The notes under the pieces are model-generated. The model was not told the origin of the DNA. It saw only the letters and a list, made by a program, of their open reading frames with translations, and ran no database searches. 10,216 bases of DNA from positions 35,594 through 45,809 of the forward strand of contig PARQ01000009.1 of assembly GCA_002711555.1 (NCBI GenBank), read 5' to 3'. Every line of letters starts with the position of its first letter. The first letter of the stretch is position 1. This document shows positions 1-7,374 of the stretch, in pieces. Position numbers and translations under genes: made by a program. This DNA is from Rhodospirillaceae bacterium. Lineage in GTDB: Bacteria; Pseudomonadota; Alphaproteobacteria; UBA8366.

Positions 1-133
1 GGTGCATATTATTTTTCACTAGGGGCTTTTTTGGGGTGGTTTTTCAGTTGGCTTTTGGGCAGGTTTTTTCGACGTCAGAAAAACCAGAATAGTTAAATAT
101 CGAGATCTCTGAGGTGCACCATGAGTAGTGATT
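1..133. other. Sequence downstream of cobT
   Basis: Apart from the doubtful small ORF there is no recognised gene. GGTTTTT (62-68) and AAAAACC (79-85) form a 7 bp dyad around GACGTC. The stem is mostly A-T and no T run follows on the minus strand, so it is at best a poor terminator for cobT. The octamer GGTGCACC (113-120) is a palindrome. Confidence 0.4.
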
Positions 134-186
134 TCATGCGCTGATTTTTCTTCGTGGGCGTTTATTTTGTGGTTCGCGAGTGTCAT
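19..186 (-). CDS. Possible small ORF with a Lys-Pro repeat tail, overlapping the cobT 3' end
   Basis: A 55-residue frame starts at ATG 186, inside the last codons of cobT, and ends at a TAG at 21-19. It would encode a polar head, a short hydrophobic stretch [10 protein letters not shown] (30-39), and a tail of four-residue units [16 protein letters not shown]. The same DNA shows T runs on the plus strand spaced about 12 bases apart, which matches the four-codon period. There is no ribosome site, it overlaps cobT by 53 bases, and no family is recognised, so it may be chance low-complexity sequence. A second frame, ATG at 138 overlapping the cobT stop as ATGA, gives only 14 codons. Confidence 0.15.
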   Translation of the reverse strand: MTLANHKINAHEEKSAHEITTHGAPQRSRYLTILVFLTSKKPAQKPTEKPPQKSP

Positions 187-2008
187 CGTCAAACAAATCC
201 GCTAACTGTTCCATCATCGTACCTCCCAATTGATCAACATCTACGATTGTCACTGCACGTTTGTAATAGCGCGTAACATCGTGACCAATGCCTATAGCGA
301 CGAGTTCAACGGGCGAACGCTGCTCTATAAACTCAATCATGTCGCGTAGATGGCGTTCGAGATAATTGCCAGGATTTACCGATAACGTAGAGTCATCGAC
401 TGGAGCCCCATCTGATATTACCATCAATATCCGTCGCTGCTCCGATCGTCCAAGAAGCCGTTCATGCGCCCATAGGAGTGCCTCTCCATCTATATTTTCT
501 TTAAGCAAGCCTTCACGGAGCATCAAACCCAAATTTTTACGCGCCCGCCGCCATGGCGCATCAGCAGCTTTGTAAACGATATGCCGGAGGTCATTAAGCC
601 TACCAGGATTTGCGGCCTTACCATCCTGGATCCACCTCTCACGGCTTTGGCCACCCTTCCAAGCACGAGTGGTGAAACCCAATATCTCAACCTTTACGCC
701 GCAACGCTCTAAGGTCCGGGCTAAAATATCGGCGCTCATCGCTGCAATAGTGATTGGGCGACCACGCATCGAGCCAGAATTATCTATCAATAACGTAACA
801 ACAGTGTCCCGGAACTCCGTATCGTGCTCCATCTTGAATGACAACGGATATAGTGGATTAGTCACCACCCGATCAAGCCGAGCCGTATCAAGAAGCCCCT
901 CTTCAAGATCAAACTCCCAAGACCTCATTTGTTTTGCCATTAATCTCCTTTGCAACCTATTCGCAAGTTTACCAATGACACCTTGCAGATTCAACAATTG
1001 CTGATCTAGCATTTGCCTTAGACGGACGAGTTCATCGGGGTCACAGAGTTCATCTGCCGCTATAAGCTCATCATAACTCTCGGTGAAAGCCTTATAAAAC
1101 GGTTCGCGGGGTACATTTGAGAGATCATGCTGCGGCCTCCATGGGGTGCCAGGCTCGCCATCCTCATCCCCTCCATCCGCTGGTTGTGAGTCCTCCTCAA
1201 AGTCGTCGGGCATCATGTCTGAGAAATCTTCCTCCCCTCCCGTCTGCTCTGTCGCATCAGCCATGGCTTCTGCATTTTCATCAGCCTCGCCCTCTGAGTC
1301 TTGCCCAGGGTCAGAATCACTATCACTCTCTTGTTCGTCTTCTGCAGGGTCAGGCTCCCCATCATCAGGAGCCTCAGCTTCTACATCGATTTCAAGGTCC
1401 TTGATTAATTGGCGCACCGTTTTACCGTAGCTTGTTTGATCGTTTATACGATCTTCAAGCTCATTCATGATCTTGCCAACACGCTCACGAAGCCACGGTT
1501 CCCAGAGTTCGCAGACCTTTTGGGCTGCGCGCGGTGGTGGCGCACCGGTAAGGTGCTCGCGCACCATCATTCTGAGGGCTTCAGGCATAGTTGCCTCGGT
1601 GCGGTCATTTATTCGATGAAGCCCTAAACGCCGATAACGTTCTTCTAACATTGCCGACAAATTCTCTCCTAGACCCGGCATTTTACGAGCGCCGAGAGCT
1701 TCACATCGCGCTTCCTCTAATGCTTCATAAAGCATGGGAGCAACATCCCCACCAGGCATATTTTTCGCATGTGTCTCAGGATTATGATGGCGTATCTTAA
1801 GCGCCATCGAGTCTGCTTCCCCACGCACATGGGCAACCTCCTCAGGCGGCAGATCACGGCTTGGAAAGGGCAGTCTCGCTCGCTCACCAGTTAACCCAGG
1901 TGGTTCATTTGAATAGGTGACCTCTATATCTTCTTTTTCGGCAATTGCCCGTAAGGCTGCGCCGGTCGCATACTTAAACTGCTCAACTGGAGAATCACTA
2001 TCAGCCAT
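134..2008 (-). CDS. cobT: Aerobic cobaltochelatase subunit CobT
   Basis: This is the VWA-type subunit of the ATP-dependent cobaltochelatase (CobN-CobS-CobT), which inserts Co2+ into hydrogenobyrinic acid a,c-diamide in aerobic B12 synthesis in the cytoplasm. The protein has 624 residues, near the family norm. Residues 1-205 form the CobT N-terminal domain. Residues about 206-286 are a very acidic linker rich in Asp, Glu and Ser. Residues about 400-605 form a von Willebrand A domain with MIDAS motif DNSGS (409-413) and a second metal-site motif SDGAP (532-536). The tail is basic (KRPRRK). The frame is open upstream to 2122, but that extension runs into cobS. The ATG at 2008 follows an AGGA ribosome site with a 6 base spacer and lies 19 bases after the cobS stop, so it is preferred. 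The VWA domain is expected to dock on CobS in a ring like magnesium chelatase BchI/BchD. CobN is not in the window. Confidence 0.96.
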   Translation of the reverse strand: MADSDSPVEQFKYATGAALRAIAEKEDIEVTYSNEPPGLTGERARLPFPSRDLPPEEVAHVRGEADSMALKIRHHNPETHAKNMPGGDVAPMLYEALEEARCEALGARKMPGLGENLSAMLEERYRRLGLHRINDRTEATMPEALRMMVREHLTGAPPPRAAQKVCELWEPWLRERVGKIMNELEDRINDQTSYGKTVRQLIKDLEIDVEAEAPDDGEPDPAEDEQESDSDSDPGQDSEGEADENAEAMADATEQTGGEEDFSDMMPDDFEEDSQPADGGDEDGEPGTPWRPQHDLSNVPREPFYKAFTESYDELIAADELCDPDELVRLRQMLDQQLLNLQGVIGKLANRLQRRLMAKQMRSWEFDLEEGLLDTARLDRVVTNPLYPLSFKMEHDTEFRDTVVTLLIDNSGSMRGRPITIAAMSADILARTLERCGVKVEILGFTTRAWKGGQSRERWIQDGKAANPGRLNDLRHIVYKAADAPWRRARKNLGLMLREGLLKENIDGEALLWAHERLLGRSEQRRILMVISDGAPVDDSTLSVNPGNYLERHLRDMIEFIEQRSPVELVAIGIGHDVTRYYKRAVTIVDVDQLGGTMMEQLADLFDDDTREPQNKRPRRKISA

Positions 2009-2027
2009 AACGCGTCCTACGCCGAAA

Positions 2028-3032
2028 TTACGATATGGTTGCTGATACTGTGCTTTCTGGCAACTCTGTACCAAAACAGCGTTGATAATACTCAGCCACC
2101 ATGGGCCGTTCAGTCTCGTCACACTTGTTCAGGAATGTCATCCGAAAACCAAGCGCAATATCAGAAAATATTTCTGCGTTCTCAGCCCAAGTAATCACAG
2201 TCCGCGGCGACATCACAGTTGAAATATCGCCATTCATAAAACCCGAACGAGTGAGTTCGGCGCAAGCAACCATCGCCCCTATCTTCTCCTTACCAACTTT
2301 ATTATTGTAGCTGGGCGACTTCGCTAATATTATGTCTACTTCCTGTTCATGCGGCAGGTAATTTAATGTTGTTACAATATTCCAGCGATCCATTTGTCCT
2401 TGATTTATTTGTTGGGTACCATGATAGAGCCCAGTTGTATCACCTAGACCAACAGTGTTCGCTGTTGCAAAAAGTCGGAAATATTTATTAGGTCTCACAA
2501 CTTTACTCTGATCAAGCAGGGTTAGTTTTCCATCAACCTCGAGTACTCTTTGAATCACAAACATTACATCGGGGCGACCCGCATCGTATTCGTCGAAACA
2601 AATTGCACATGGATTCTGAAGACACCATGGAAGTATGCCTTCGCGAAATTCTGTCACTTGCTTACCGCTTCTCACTACAATCGCGTCTTTGCCTATTAAA
2701 TCAATCCTGCTGATGTGACTGTCCAAGTTTACCCGAACACAGGGCCAATTGAGCCGTGCAGCTACCTGTTCTATATGTGTCGATTTACCAGTGCCATGAT
2801 ACCCCTGTATCATGACCCGCCTATTGTGCGAGAACCCTGCTAGAATTGCCATTGTAGTTTCATAATCAAAAACATACGCTTCATCGATGTCGGGAACATA
2901 TTCAGATCCGACAGAAAAGGCGGGCACTTTCATTGGGCTATCAAGGCCAAAGGTTTTTTTGACCGAGAGCTCGGTATCCGGTGTATCCAATTCATGCGCT
3001 CGTGCGCGATCTTCTAAATTTGAATCAGCCAT
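2028..3032 (-). CDS. cobS: Aerobic cobaltochelatase subunit CobS (AAA+ ATPase)
   Basis: This is the AAA+ motor subunit of cobaltochelatase. It hydrolyses ATP and, with CobT, drives cobalt insertion by CobN in the cytoplasm. The protein has 334 residues, the usual size. The N-terminal segment containing [14 protein letters not shown] (27-40) is characteristic of CobS. The Walker A motif is GYHGTGKS (77-84), the Walker B motif is AICFDE (143-148), and sensor 1 is in ATANT (189-193). R216 in MDRW is a candidate arginine finger and SPRT (275-278) a sensor 2 candidate. The ATG at 3032 gives the expected N-terminus, although no strong ribosome site precedes it. The gene sits 52 bases after the J-domain gene and 19 bases before cobT, which suggests co-transcription and matched amounts of CobS and CobT. 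All key residues are present. Confidence 0.97.
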   Translation of the reverse strand: MADSNLEDRARAHELDTPDTELSVKKTFGLDSPMKVPAFSVGSEYVPDIDEAYVFDYETTMAILAGFSHNRRVMIQGYHGTGKSTHIEQVAARLNWPCVRVNLDSHISRIDLIGKDAIVVRSGKQVTEFREGILPWCLQNPCAICFDEYDAGRPDVMFVIQRVLEVDGKLTLLDQSKVVRPNKYFRLFATANTVGLGDTTGLYHGTQQINQGQMDRWNIVTTLNYLPHEQEVDIILAKSPSYNNKVGKEKIGAMVACAELTRSGFMNGDISTVMSPRTVITWAENAEIFSDIALGFRMTFLNKCDETERPMVAEYYQRCFGTELPESTVSATIS

Positions 3033-3084
3033 TTCGATATTCGCTTTCTGATTATCAAGCCACAGATATCTCTGAAAATTTATC

Positions 3085-3651
3085 CTAAGAAAGGACTACT
3101 TTTTTCAGCTTTGCGTAAGCTTGGTTAATGTCCTTCAGCCTCTCCTCGGCAGCAGGATCGCCACCATTAACATCCGGATGCAGCTTCTTTACGAGTTCCT
3201 TATAGCGGGATTTCAATTGGGTCAAGGTTGTCGGTGGCCTTATTTCCATTACTTCGAAGCTATGATGGGATTCGGCGTCATATGTTGTACCTTCAGCCGA
3301 AGTTTTGGCTTCATATCGGTCTTCCCGAAAAACACCAAATGAATCGTCAAATTTAAGCCGTTGGGATCGATTGCGGCCGGCTCCAATGCTACTACCCATA
3401 GGCCATGTGGGCCGCCGCCAAACAGTATCGTTGCGAATTTCAGCCTCAATTTCGGGCTCCTGCATACCCTTATAGTAATTCCATTCTAGATTGTAATCAC
3501 GCACGTGCTCGAGGCAAAACCAATAAAAATCACTAAGCCTGCTAGGGGACTTGGGTGCTCTATACTCACCTAACTCAATGCAATCCGGATGATCACAGAT
3601 CCGCTCGGCAGCTTGGCCGTCAATCTCTATCCTTTTATTTTTCCGCTTCAT
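3085..3651 (-). CDS. J-domain (DnaJ-like) protein upstream of cobS
   Basis: The 188-residue protein has a C-terminal J domain (about 132-186) with the HPD motif at 158-160, which in this family stimulates DnaK/Hsp70 ATPase activity. The N-terminal half is not the G/F or zinc-finger architecture of true DnaJ. It carries C19 and C24 in CDHPDC and then C46 and H49 in FCLEH, a spacing that could bind a metal. The frame is open to a TTG at 3693, but the ATG at 3651 is preferred because it gives the compact basic start MKRKNKR and lies just below a plausible promoter. In alphaproteobacteria a J protein of this type often stands beside cobS and cobT, so it may help assemble the chelatase or an Fe-S or metal-handling client. 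That role is inference and its client is unknown. It is most likely the first gene of the J protein-cobS-cobT transcript. Confidence 0.86.
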   Translation of the reverse strand: MKRKNKRIEIDGQAAERICDHPDCIELGEYRAPKSPSRLSDFYWFCLEHVRDYNLEWNYYKGMQEPEIEAEIRNDTVWRRPTWPMGSSIGAGRNRSQRLKFDDSFGVFREDRYEAKTSAEGTTYDAESHHSFEVMEIRPPTTLTQLKSRYKELVKKLHPDVNGGDPAAEERLKDINQAYAKLKKVVLS

Positions 3652-3657
3652 TACTCT

Positions 3658-3686
3658 AATATGGATAGTCAAACTAAATGTGACAA
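3658..3686 (-). promoter_or_regulatory. Candidate promoter of the J protein-cobS-cobT operon
   Basis: On the minus strand a TTGTCA -35 box (complement of 3681-3686) and a CATATT -10 box (complement of 3658-3663) are separated by exactly 17 bases. They match the sigma-70 consensus at 5 and 4 of 6 positions. The -10 box ends 6 bases before the ATG at 3651, so transcription would start at or next to the start codon and the message would be leaderless or nearly so. The boxes were found by eye only. Confidence 0.35.
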
Positions 3687-3708
3687 GCGACAAACCCGTA
3701 GGTATCTG
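3680..3708 (+). promoter_or_regulatory. Candidate promoter of bolA
   Basis: GTGACA (3680-3685) and TATCTG (3703-3708) are 17 bases apart, upstream of bolA. The -35 box matches well (5 of 6) and the -10 box poorly (3 of 6). The -35 box nearly coincides with that of the opposing candidate promoter, so the two polymerases would compete for the same site. Confidence 0.28.
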
Positions 3709-3730
3709 AATACAGAGTAGGATGAGGAAA

Positions 3731-4012
3731 ATGTCAGTAGCAGCATCAATCGAAAAGAAACTAGCGGCAGCACTTCAACCAGTCCGGCTTGAAATAGTCG
3801 ACGAATCACACCTTCACGCAGGTCATGCACATGCACCAAAGGGTGGAGAAAGCCATTTTCACGTTACAGTTGCAGCGGCTGCGTTTGAGGGCCAAAACCA
3901 AGTAACTCGTCAACGGAAAGTTTACGAGATACTAGCGGATGAACTAGCTGGGCCTGTTCATGCTTTGTCACTCTCAACATTAACACCAGACGAAGCAGAG
4001 CAGGCAACATAG
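3731..4012 (+). CDS. bolA: BolA family protein
   Basis: The 93-residue protein covers the whole BolA fold. The family signature is clear: LEIVDESHLHAGH (20-32), the SHFHV strand (41-45), RQRKVYEIL (60-68) and HALSLSTLTPDE (77-88). BolA proteins pair with monothiol CGFS glutaredoxins, bind a shared [2Fe-2S] cluster, and act in iron-sulfur trafficking or as DNA-binding stress regulators. The histidines at 27, 29, 32 and 44 are candidates for cluster contact. The frame has an upstream ATG at 3722, but the ATG at 3731 is preferred because AGGA (3719-3722) stands 8 bases before it and the protein then begins as BolA proteins usually do. The gene is divergent from the J protein-cobS-cobT genes, a linkage common in alphaproteobacteria. 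No partner glutaredoxin gene is in the window. Confidence 0.93.
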   Translation: MSVAASIEKKLAAALQPVRLEIVDESHLHAGHAHAPKGGESHFHVTVAAAAFEGQNQVTRQRKVYEILADELAGPVHALSLSTLTPDEAEQAT

Positions 4013-4030
4013 CTGTTTTCTATAGAATAC

Positions 4031-4052
4031 CCAAAAAGCATAATTGGTTTTT
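4031..4052 (+). terminator. Weak candidate intrinsic terminator after bolA
   Basis: Starting 19 bases after the bolA stop, CCAA (4031-4034) can pair with TTGG (4044-4047), followed directly by five T residues (4048-4052). The stem is only 4 bp, so the structure is weak. It is listed because its position and T run fit, and a better hairpin with a T run was not seen. Confidence 0.22.
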
Positions 4053-4196
4053 ACATCAGTGATAAAAAAATACCTGCGTTTATCAAATAAAAAGTACCAT
4101 AAGAACAATACCTACTGACTCCACTATCTCAATTATATTGGAACCGCTTTTCTGATTATGCGGAGTGACCTGCAGCTGCGGTCAACTAAACGGTGT

Positions 4197-4214
4197 CCCG
4201 CATTACCCGCATTA
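4197..4214. repeat. Perfect tandem 9 bp repeat
   Basis: CCCGCATTA occurs twice back to back (4197-4205 and 4206-4214) in the noncoding spacer. Such a short duplication can arise by replication slippage, or can be a paired protein-binding site. Two copies are too few to decide. Confidence 0.8.
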
Positions 4215-4302
4215 ATTGAGATTACAATTGTGAGGCTTTCTTCAATCTGAGAATCTTCAACCCTGACCAGGCACTATGGAAACCGCGCGGTGTTGGATCG
4301 GT

Positions 4303-5613
4303 CTAATCCTGATTAGAAGCCGAGTTGGTCTGTAATTGAGGTGGAGTCACCCGCAACAATGTGATTTGGTGGCGTTGACGTCTCAGAACTTCAAAACGAA
4401 AACCGTGAAATTGAAATACTTGCCCCGCTTTTGGGATTGACCGTGCTTCATAAAGTACCAATCCGGCAATAGTTGCAGCTTGTTCGTCTGGCAATCTCCA
4501 ATCAAAATCGCGCGACAAATCACGAAGTGTCACCGATCCACTCACAATGAAAGTTCCGTCTGATTGAGGCTTAACTCCGTGGAACGCACGATCATGCTCG
4601 TCCTCAATCTCACCAACGATCTCCTCTAAAATATCTTCAAGAGTTACAATCCCAAGAAAAGCACCGTATTCATCAACAACAAGCGCAAAGTGCTCGCGCC
4701 TTTCCCGAAACGCCTGAAGCTGTTCAAGCAAGGTTGTAGTGTTTGGAATAAACCATGGGTCACCAGCTATTTCTGTTATCCTGAGTTCGGAAAACCCCGA
4801 ACCGCTGGAGTGCTCGGCGCGAAGAAGTGCTTTTTCATGCACAACACCGACAATGTTTTCCGGCTCGCCTTTAAATAACGGAAGTCTCGTGAAATGGCTT
4901 TCAAGGACAGCTTCAATCAAGCTTTCATTTGTGGTTTCTGAGTCAAGCATTTCCACATTTCGTCTATGTGTCATTACCTCGTCTACTTCCACTTCATCAA
5001 GATCAAGAATACCCCGCAACATCTGCTGCTCCTGTCGCAAATCTGGTTCACCGGTATGAAGAGCAATCGCACCTCGCAGTTCTTCCTCGCGCTCTTGCTC
5101 AACTTGGGCATTGGAGAGCTGTACCCCAAGAATTTTAAGCGAGTGTTTAACCAGGAAATTAATGCTAGCAGCAAAAGGTCTTAACAAGTTCACTATTAAC
5201 CGCATCGTTGGCGCAACGGCTAAAGCCATCCTATCAGCATGGCTAAGAGCGTAAGTTTTCGGTAAAACTTCAGCAAAAATGACGACAACTAAAGTCATAG
5301 CACCAGTGGCATATAGAATTCCTGCCTCTCCAAAAGCGTCTAAGAACAAGCTAGTTGCCAATGCCGAAGCAAAAATATTGACAAGATTGTTGCCTAATAA
5401 AATAGACCCGATAAGACGTTCTTTTCGTTGTAAAAGAGACAGCACAACCTCGGCACGCCGACTCTGGTTACGAACGAGTTCATGCATGCGGGGGTTGGAT
5501 GCCGCTGTTAGTGCAGTCTCTGATCCAGAGAAAAAACCAGAGACCACAATCAACAGTGCTATGAACCCAATAACCACCATGTGCTCGGTGACCAGAAAAT
5601 ACTCCGCACTCAT
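4303..5613 (-). CDS. HlyC/CorC family CNNM/CBS membrane protein
   Basis: The 436-residue protein has the standard layout of the HlyC/CorC (CNNM) family. An N-terminal DUF21 membrane domain (about 1-190) carries hydrophobic segments near 10-32, 68-95, 99-120 and 131-150 and the conserved SGFFSGSETAL (25-35). A pair of CBS domains follows (about 212-335), including VVDEYGAFLGIVTLEDILEE (312-331). The C-terminal transporter-associated domain covers about 350-425. Relatives are linked to Mg2+/Co2+ efflux or homeostasis, with CBS domains sensing Mg-ATP. Older 'hemolysin' names are misleading. The ATG at 5613 overlaps the aroB stop as ATGA and follows a strong ribosome site, so the start is secure. 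It is the last gene of the aroK-aroB operon, an arrangement recurring in alphaproteobacteria. The substrate cannot be read from the sequence. Closeness to cobalt genes is not evidence for cobalt transport, because those genes form a separate unit. Confidence 0.92.
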   Translation of the reverse strand: MSAEYFLVTEHMVVIGFIALLIVVSGFFSGSETALTAASNPRMHELVRNQSRRAEVVLSLLQRKERLIGSILLGNNLVNIFASALATSLFLDAFGEAGILYATGAMTLVVVIFAEVLPKTYALSHADRMALAVAPTMRLIVNLLRPFAASINFLVKHSLKILGVQLSNAQVEQEREEELRGAIALHTGEPDLRQEQQMLRGILDLDEVEVDEVMTHRRNVEMLDSETTNESLIEAVLESHFTRLPLFKGEPENIVGVVHEKALLRAEHSSGSGFSELRITEIAGDPWFIPNTTTLLEQLQAFRERREHFALVVDEYGAFLGIVTLEDILEEIVGEIEDEHDRAFHGVKPQSDGTFIVSGSVTLRDLSRDFDWRLPDEQAATIAGLVLYEARSIPKAGQVFQFHGFRFEVLRRQRHQITLLRVTPPQLQTNSASNQD

Positions 5614-6722
5614 AGCTCACCTCCGCTATTCAAAACTTCAATTAAGTCCTCGCGCTCCACATCACGGCTCAGAAAGGCCTGCCCAATGCCACGCGCTAAT
5701 ACAAATGTCATCACGCCGTTTGTGACTTTTTTATCCTTCGCCATATGGTTGATAAGAGCTTCTGTATCCCAATTCACGGCTGGCCTGTCAGCGATCGAGA
5801 CAGGCAGCCCAACGTTGCGAAGGTGGTCGCGGGCAGCAACCTGTGTTTTTGATTTGCAATGACCGAGCTTGGTCGAAAGCGTGAGCGCCATCACCATTCC
5901 TATTGAAACAGCCTCACCGTGCAATAGCAAATCACTAAAGCCTGCTTCCGCCTCTAATGCATGACCAAATGTGTGACCAAAGTTTAGCAATGCTCTGCGC
6001 CCTGCTTCTTGCTCATCTTCCACCACTATTTTTGCCTTAGCTTTGCAGCTTTTAACGACAGCGCGTTGTCGGCTCACCTTGTTACCTTCACAAACGTCCG
6101 AGCCGTGACACTCCAGCCAGTTGAAAAACTGTTCATCTCCTATCAGCCCATATTTTACAACTTCCGCATATCCAGCCTTCAACTCACGTTCGGGGAGCGT
6201 ATCTAAAACACCAACATCACAGAGAACCAAACGTGGCTGATGAAAAGCACCCACAAGATTTTTCCCATGAACAGTATTGATTCCAGTTTTACCTCCGACC
6301 GAACTATCAACTTGAGCCAGCAATGATGTTGGGATCTGAACAAAATCTATGCCTCGAAGTACCGAGGCTGCCGCGTATCCAACTAAATCTCCAATTACGC
6401 CCCCACCAAGCGCCACAAGGCATGTGCTACGCTCAATACCTAATGCTAAAATACTATTCACGAGCTCCGCAAAATATTTAAAACTTTTTGTGCTTTCTCC
6501 GGCTGGAAGAACAAGGCTCTCGTGGTGTATACCCTCGGATACGAGAGAATCTACCAGCACATCATTATAAATTGGTGCAACATTTGAGTCGCTTATAATT
6601 ATCACTCGCGGTTGGCGCAGCAGAGGCGCAATGATGTTGCCACCATCTTGTAGTAGGTTTTCGCCGACCACGATGTCGTAACTTCGTTCACCGAGTTCAA
6701 CCGAAACCGTTTCATTCTTCAT
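5610..6722 (-). CDS. aroB: 3-dehydroquinate synthase
   Basis: AroB converts DAHP to 3-dehydroquinate, the second step of the shikimate pathway, using NAD+ and a divalent metal (usually Zn2+) in the cytoplasm. The protein has 370 residues, typical for the family. The NAD-binding glycine motif is GGGVIGD (106-112). The substrate/NAD region PTSLLAQVDSSVGGKTG spans 131-147, with K145 and K154 in conserved places. Expected metal ligands are E187 in GYAEVVKYG, H250 in NFGHTFGHALE, and H268 in LHGEA. H254 is the conserved second histidine. All expected catalytic residues are present. The ATG at 6722 overlaps the aroK stop as ATGA and gives the normal N-terminus. The gene is translationally coupled to aroK upstream and to the CBS protein gene downstream. 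Confidence 0.98.
   Translation of the reverse strand: MKNETVSVELGERSYDIVVGENLLQDGGNIIAPLLRQPRVIIISDSNVAPIYNDVLVDSLVSEGIHHESLVLPAGESTKSFKYFAELVNSILALGIERSTCLVALGGGVIGDLVGYAAASVLRGIDFVQIPTSLLAQVDSSVGGKTGINTVHGKNLVGAFHQPRLVLCDVGVLDTLPERELKAGYAEVVKYGLIGDEQFFNWLECHGSDVCEGNKVSRQRAVVKSCKAKAKIVVEDEQEAGRRALLNFGHTFGHALEAEAGFSDLLLHGEAVSIGMVMALTLSTKLGHCKSKTQVAARDHLRNVGLPVSIADRPAVNWDTEALINHMAKDKKVTNGVMTFVLARGIGQAFLSRDVEREDLIEVLNSGGEL
5619..5624 (-). promoter_or_regulatory. Strong ribosome binding site for the CBS protein gene
   Basis: The minus strand reads GGAGGT, 5 bases before the ATG at 5613. It lies inside the last codons of aroB, so it fixes the start and implies translational coupling to aroB. Confidence 0.85.
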
Positions 6723-7291
6723 TGTCCGTGTCTTCTTTCATCAAAAATTGCTGCAACATTTACGATGACATCATCAACCGTCGATTCCAAAGAGCTATCT
6801 GTGCTAATAATTGTTATATCTGCTTCCGCATACACTGGATATCGTTTGACTAACAGCTGAGAAAGAGTTTGCCGTGGACAAGAAGTTTTCAACAACGGTC
6901 TTGTTTCCCGCCGACAAACTCGTTTCCATAAAGTCTCAATGTCGGCTTTAAGCCAAATTGATATACCCTGTTCCAATATTTCAGTCCGGGTATCTGCATC
7001 CATAAATGCACCTCCGCCAGTGGCAAGGATACCCGCTCCCTCACATAACAAACGAGAGAGCACCCGGCGTTCACCATGACGAAATTCTGCTTCTCCATAT
7101 TTTTCAAAAAAATCGACCACCGAACATCCTGCAGCCATCTCTATTTCCTGATCTACATCCTTAAAAGGTAAGTTTAGACGCAGCGCCAAACGCTTCCCAA
7201 TCGCGGTTTTCCCAGCCCCCATCAGGCCAACAAGAACCAATGGCTTCGAAAGCTCAACCAAGGCAGATCTTATTATTTCAATTTTGTCCAT
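6719..7291 (-). CDS. aroK: Shikimate kinase
   Basis: AroK phosphorylates shikimate at the 3-hydroxyl with ATP, step five of the shikimate pathway, in the cytoplasm. The protein has 190 residues. It has the P-loop GLMGAGKT (22-29), the shikimate-binding aspartates in DVD (45-47), R73 in EFR, the GGG motif (94-96), and the lid arginine in RPLL (133-136), so all active-site elements are present. A leader of about 18 residues precedes the P-loop strand, slightly longer than in the E. coli enzyme but common in alphaproteobacteria. The ATG at 7291 has no visible ribosome site; the leader just before it is pure A/T. It is the first gene of the aroK-aroB-CBS protein operon, and its stop overlaps the aroB start. 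A divergent control region with a strong dyad lies upstream. Confidence 0.97.
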   Translation of the reverse strand: MDKIEIIRSALVELSKPLVLVGLMGAGKTAIGKRLALRLNLPFKDVDQEIEMAAGCSVVDFFEKYGEAEFRHGERRVLSRLLCEGAGILATGGGAFMDADTRTEILEQGISIWLKADIETLWKRVCRRETRPLLKTSCPRQTLSQLLVKRYPVYAEADITIISTDSSLESTVDDVIVNVAAIFDERRHGQ

Positions 7292-7310
7292 TTATATTAA
7301 TTCATAGCCA

Positions 7311-7328
7311 TAAGCACTCGTGTGCTTA
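7311..7328. promoter_or_regulatory. Hairpin in the aroK leader
   Basis: TAAGCAC (7311-7317) and GTGCTTA (7322-7328) form a perfect 7 bp stem with a 4-base loop. It begins 20 bases upstream of the aroK start and would lie in the aroK leader if transcription starts near 7341. No T run follows on either strand, so it is not an obvious terminator. It could be a leader structure or an operator half. Confidence 0.5.
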
Positions 7329-7338
7329 AAAATATTTC

Positions 7339-7367
7339 TTTACACTAATTACATTGATTTCAATAAT
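7339..7367 (+). promoter_or_regulatory. Candidate promoter for the 46-residue peptide and xerD
   Basis: TTTACA (7339-7344) and AATAAT (7362-7367) are 17 bases apart, each matching the sigma-70 consensus at 5 of 6 positions. The expected start is near 7374, giving a leader of about 70 bases before the ATG at 7444. Both boxes overlap arms of the inverted repeat. The region is AT-rich, so chance matches are easy. Confidence 0.42.
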
Positions 7368-7374
7368 TAGTGTA
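7341..7374. promoter_or_regulatory. Perfect 11 bp inverted repeat in the aroK / xerD divergent promoter region
   Basis: TACACTAATTA (7341-7351) is repeated in exact inverse as TAATTAGTGTA (7364-7374), with 12 bases between. Arm centres are 23 bp apart, about two helical turns, as for a dimeric regulator. The spacer holds a further short dyad (TTG/CAA). The repeat covers the candidate promoter boxes on both strands, the place expected of an operator. In RNA the arms could also form a hairpin, but no T run follows. The regulator is unknown. Confidence 0.6.

Larger units (their letters stand above)
4013..4302. other. Convergent spacer between bolA and the CBS protein gene
   Basis: These 290 bases hold no credible gene. 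The left part (to about 4140) is AT-rich, with a 7 bp dyad TGATAAA/TTTATCA (4060-4066 and 4079-4085). The right part is more GC-rich and structured: CCGC/GCGG (4144-4163), the near-palindrome TGACC-GCAGCTGC-GGTCA (4166-4184), a perfect tandem repeat (4197-4214), and the 10 bp palindrome ACCGCGCGGT (4282-4291). None is followed by a T run on the minus strand, so no clear terminator for the CBS protein gene is visible. A small RNA or 3' processing structure is possible but unproven. Confidence 0.6.

Noticed and set aside
62..85. GGTTTTT/AAAAACC dyad as a cobT terminator
   Set aside because: The stem is mostly A-T and no T run follows on the minus strand.
669..1004. 111-codon plus-strand frame
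   Set aside because: It is antisense to the conserved VWA region of cobT, has no ribosome site, and resembles no known protein.
1117..1430. Two plus-strand frames of about 95 codons rich in Ser/Pro and His/Leu
   Set aside because: They are antisense shadows of the acidic Asp/Glu linker of cobT; repeated GAC/GAA-type codons leave the opposite frames free of stops.
2009..2122. Upstream extension of the cobT frame
   Set aside because: It overlaps the end of cobS, does not look like a CobT N-terminus, and the ATG at 2008 has an AGGA ribosome site and the expected start.
3652..3693. TTG-started extension of the J protein by 14 residues
   Set aside because: It would cover the candidate promoter region and adds residues with no domain; the ATG at 3651 is simpler.
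5279..5725. 148-codon plus-strand frame
   Set aside because: It lies antisense to the CBS protein membrane domain and runs across the aroB junction; both opposing genes are clear family members.
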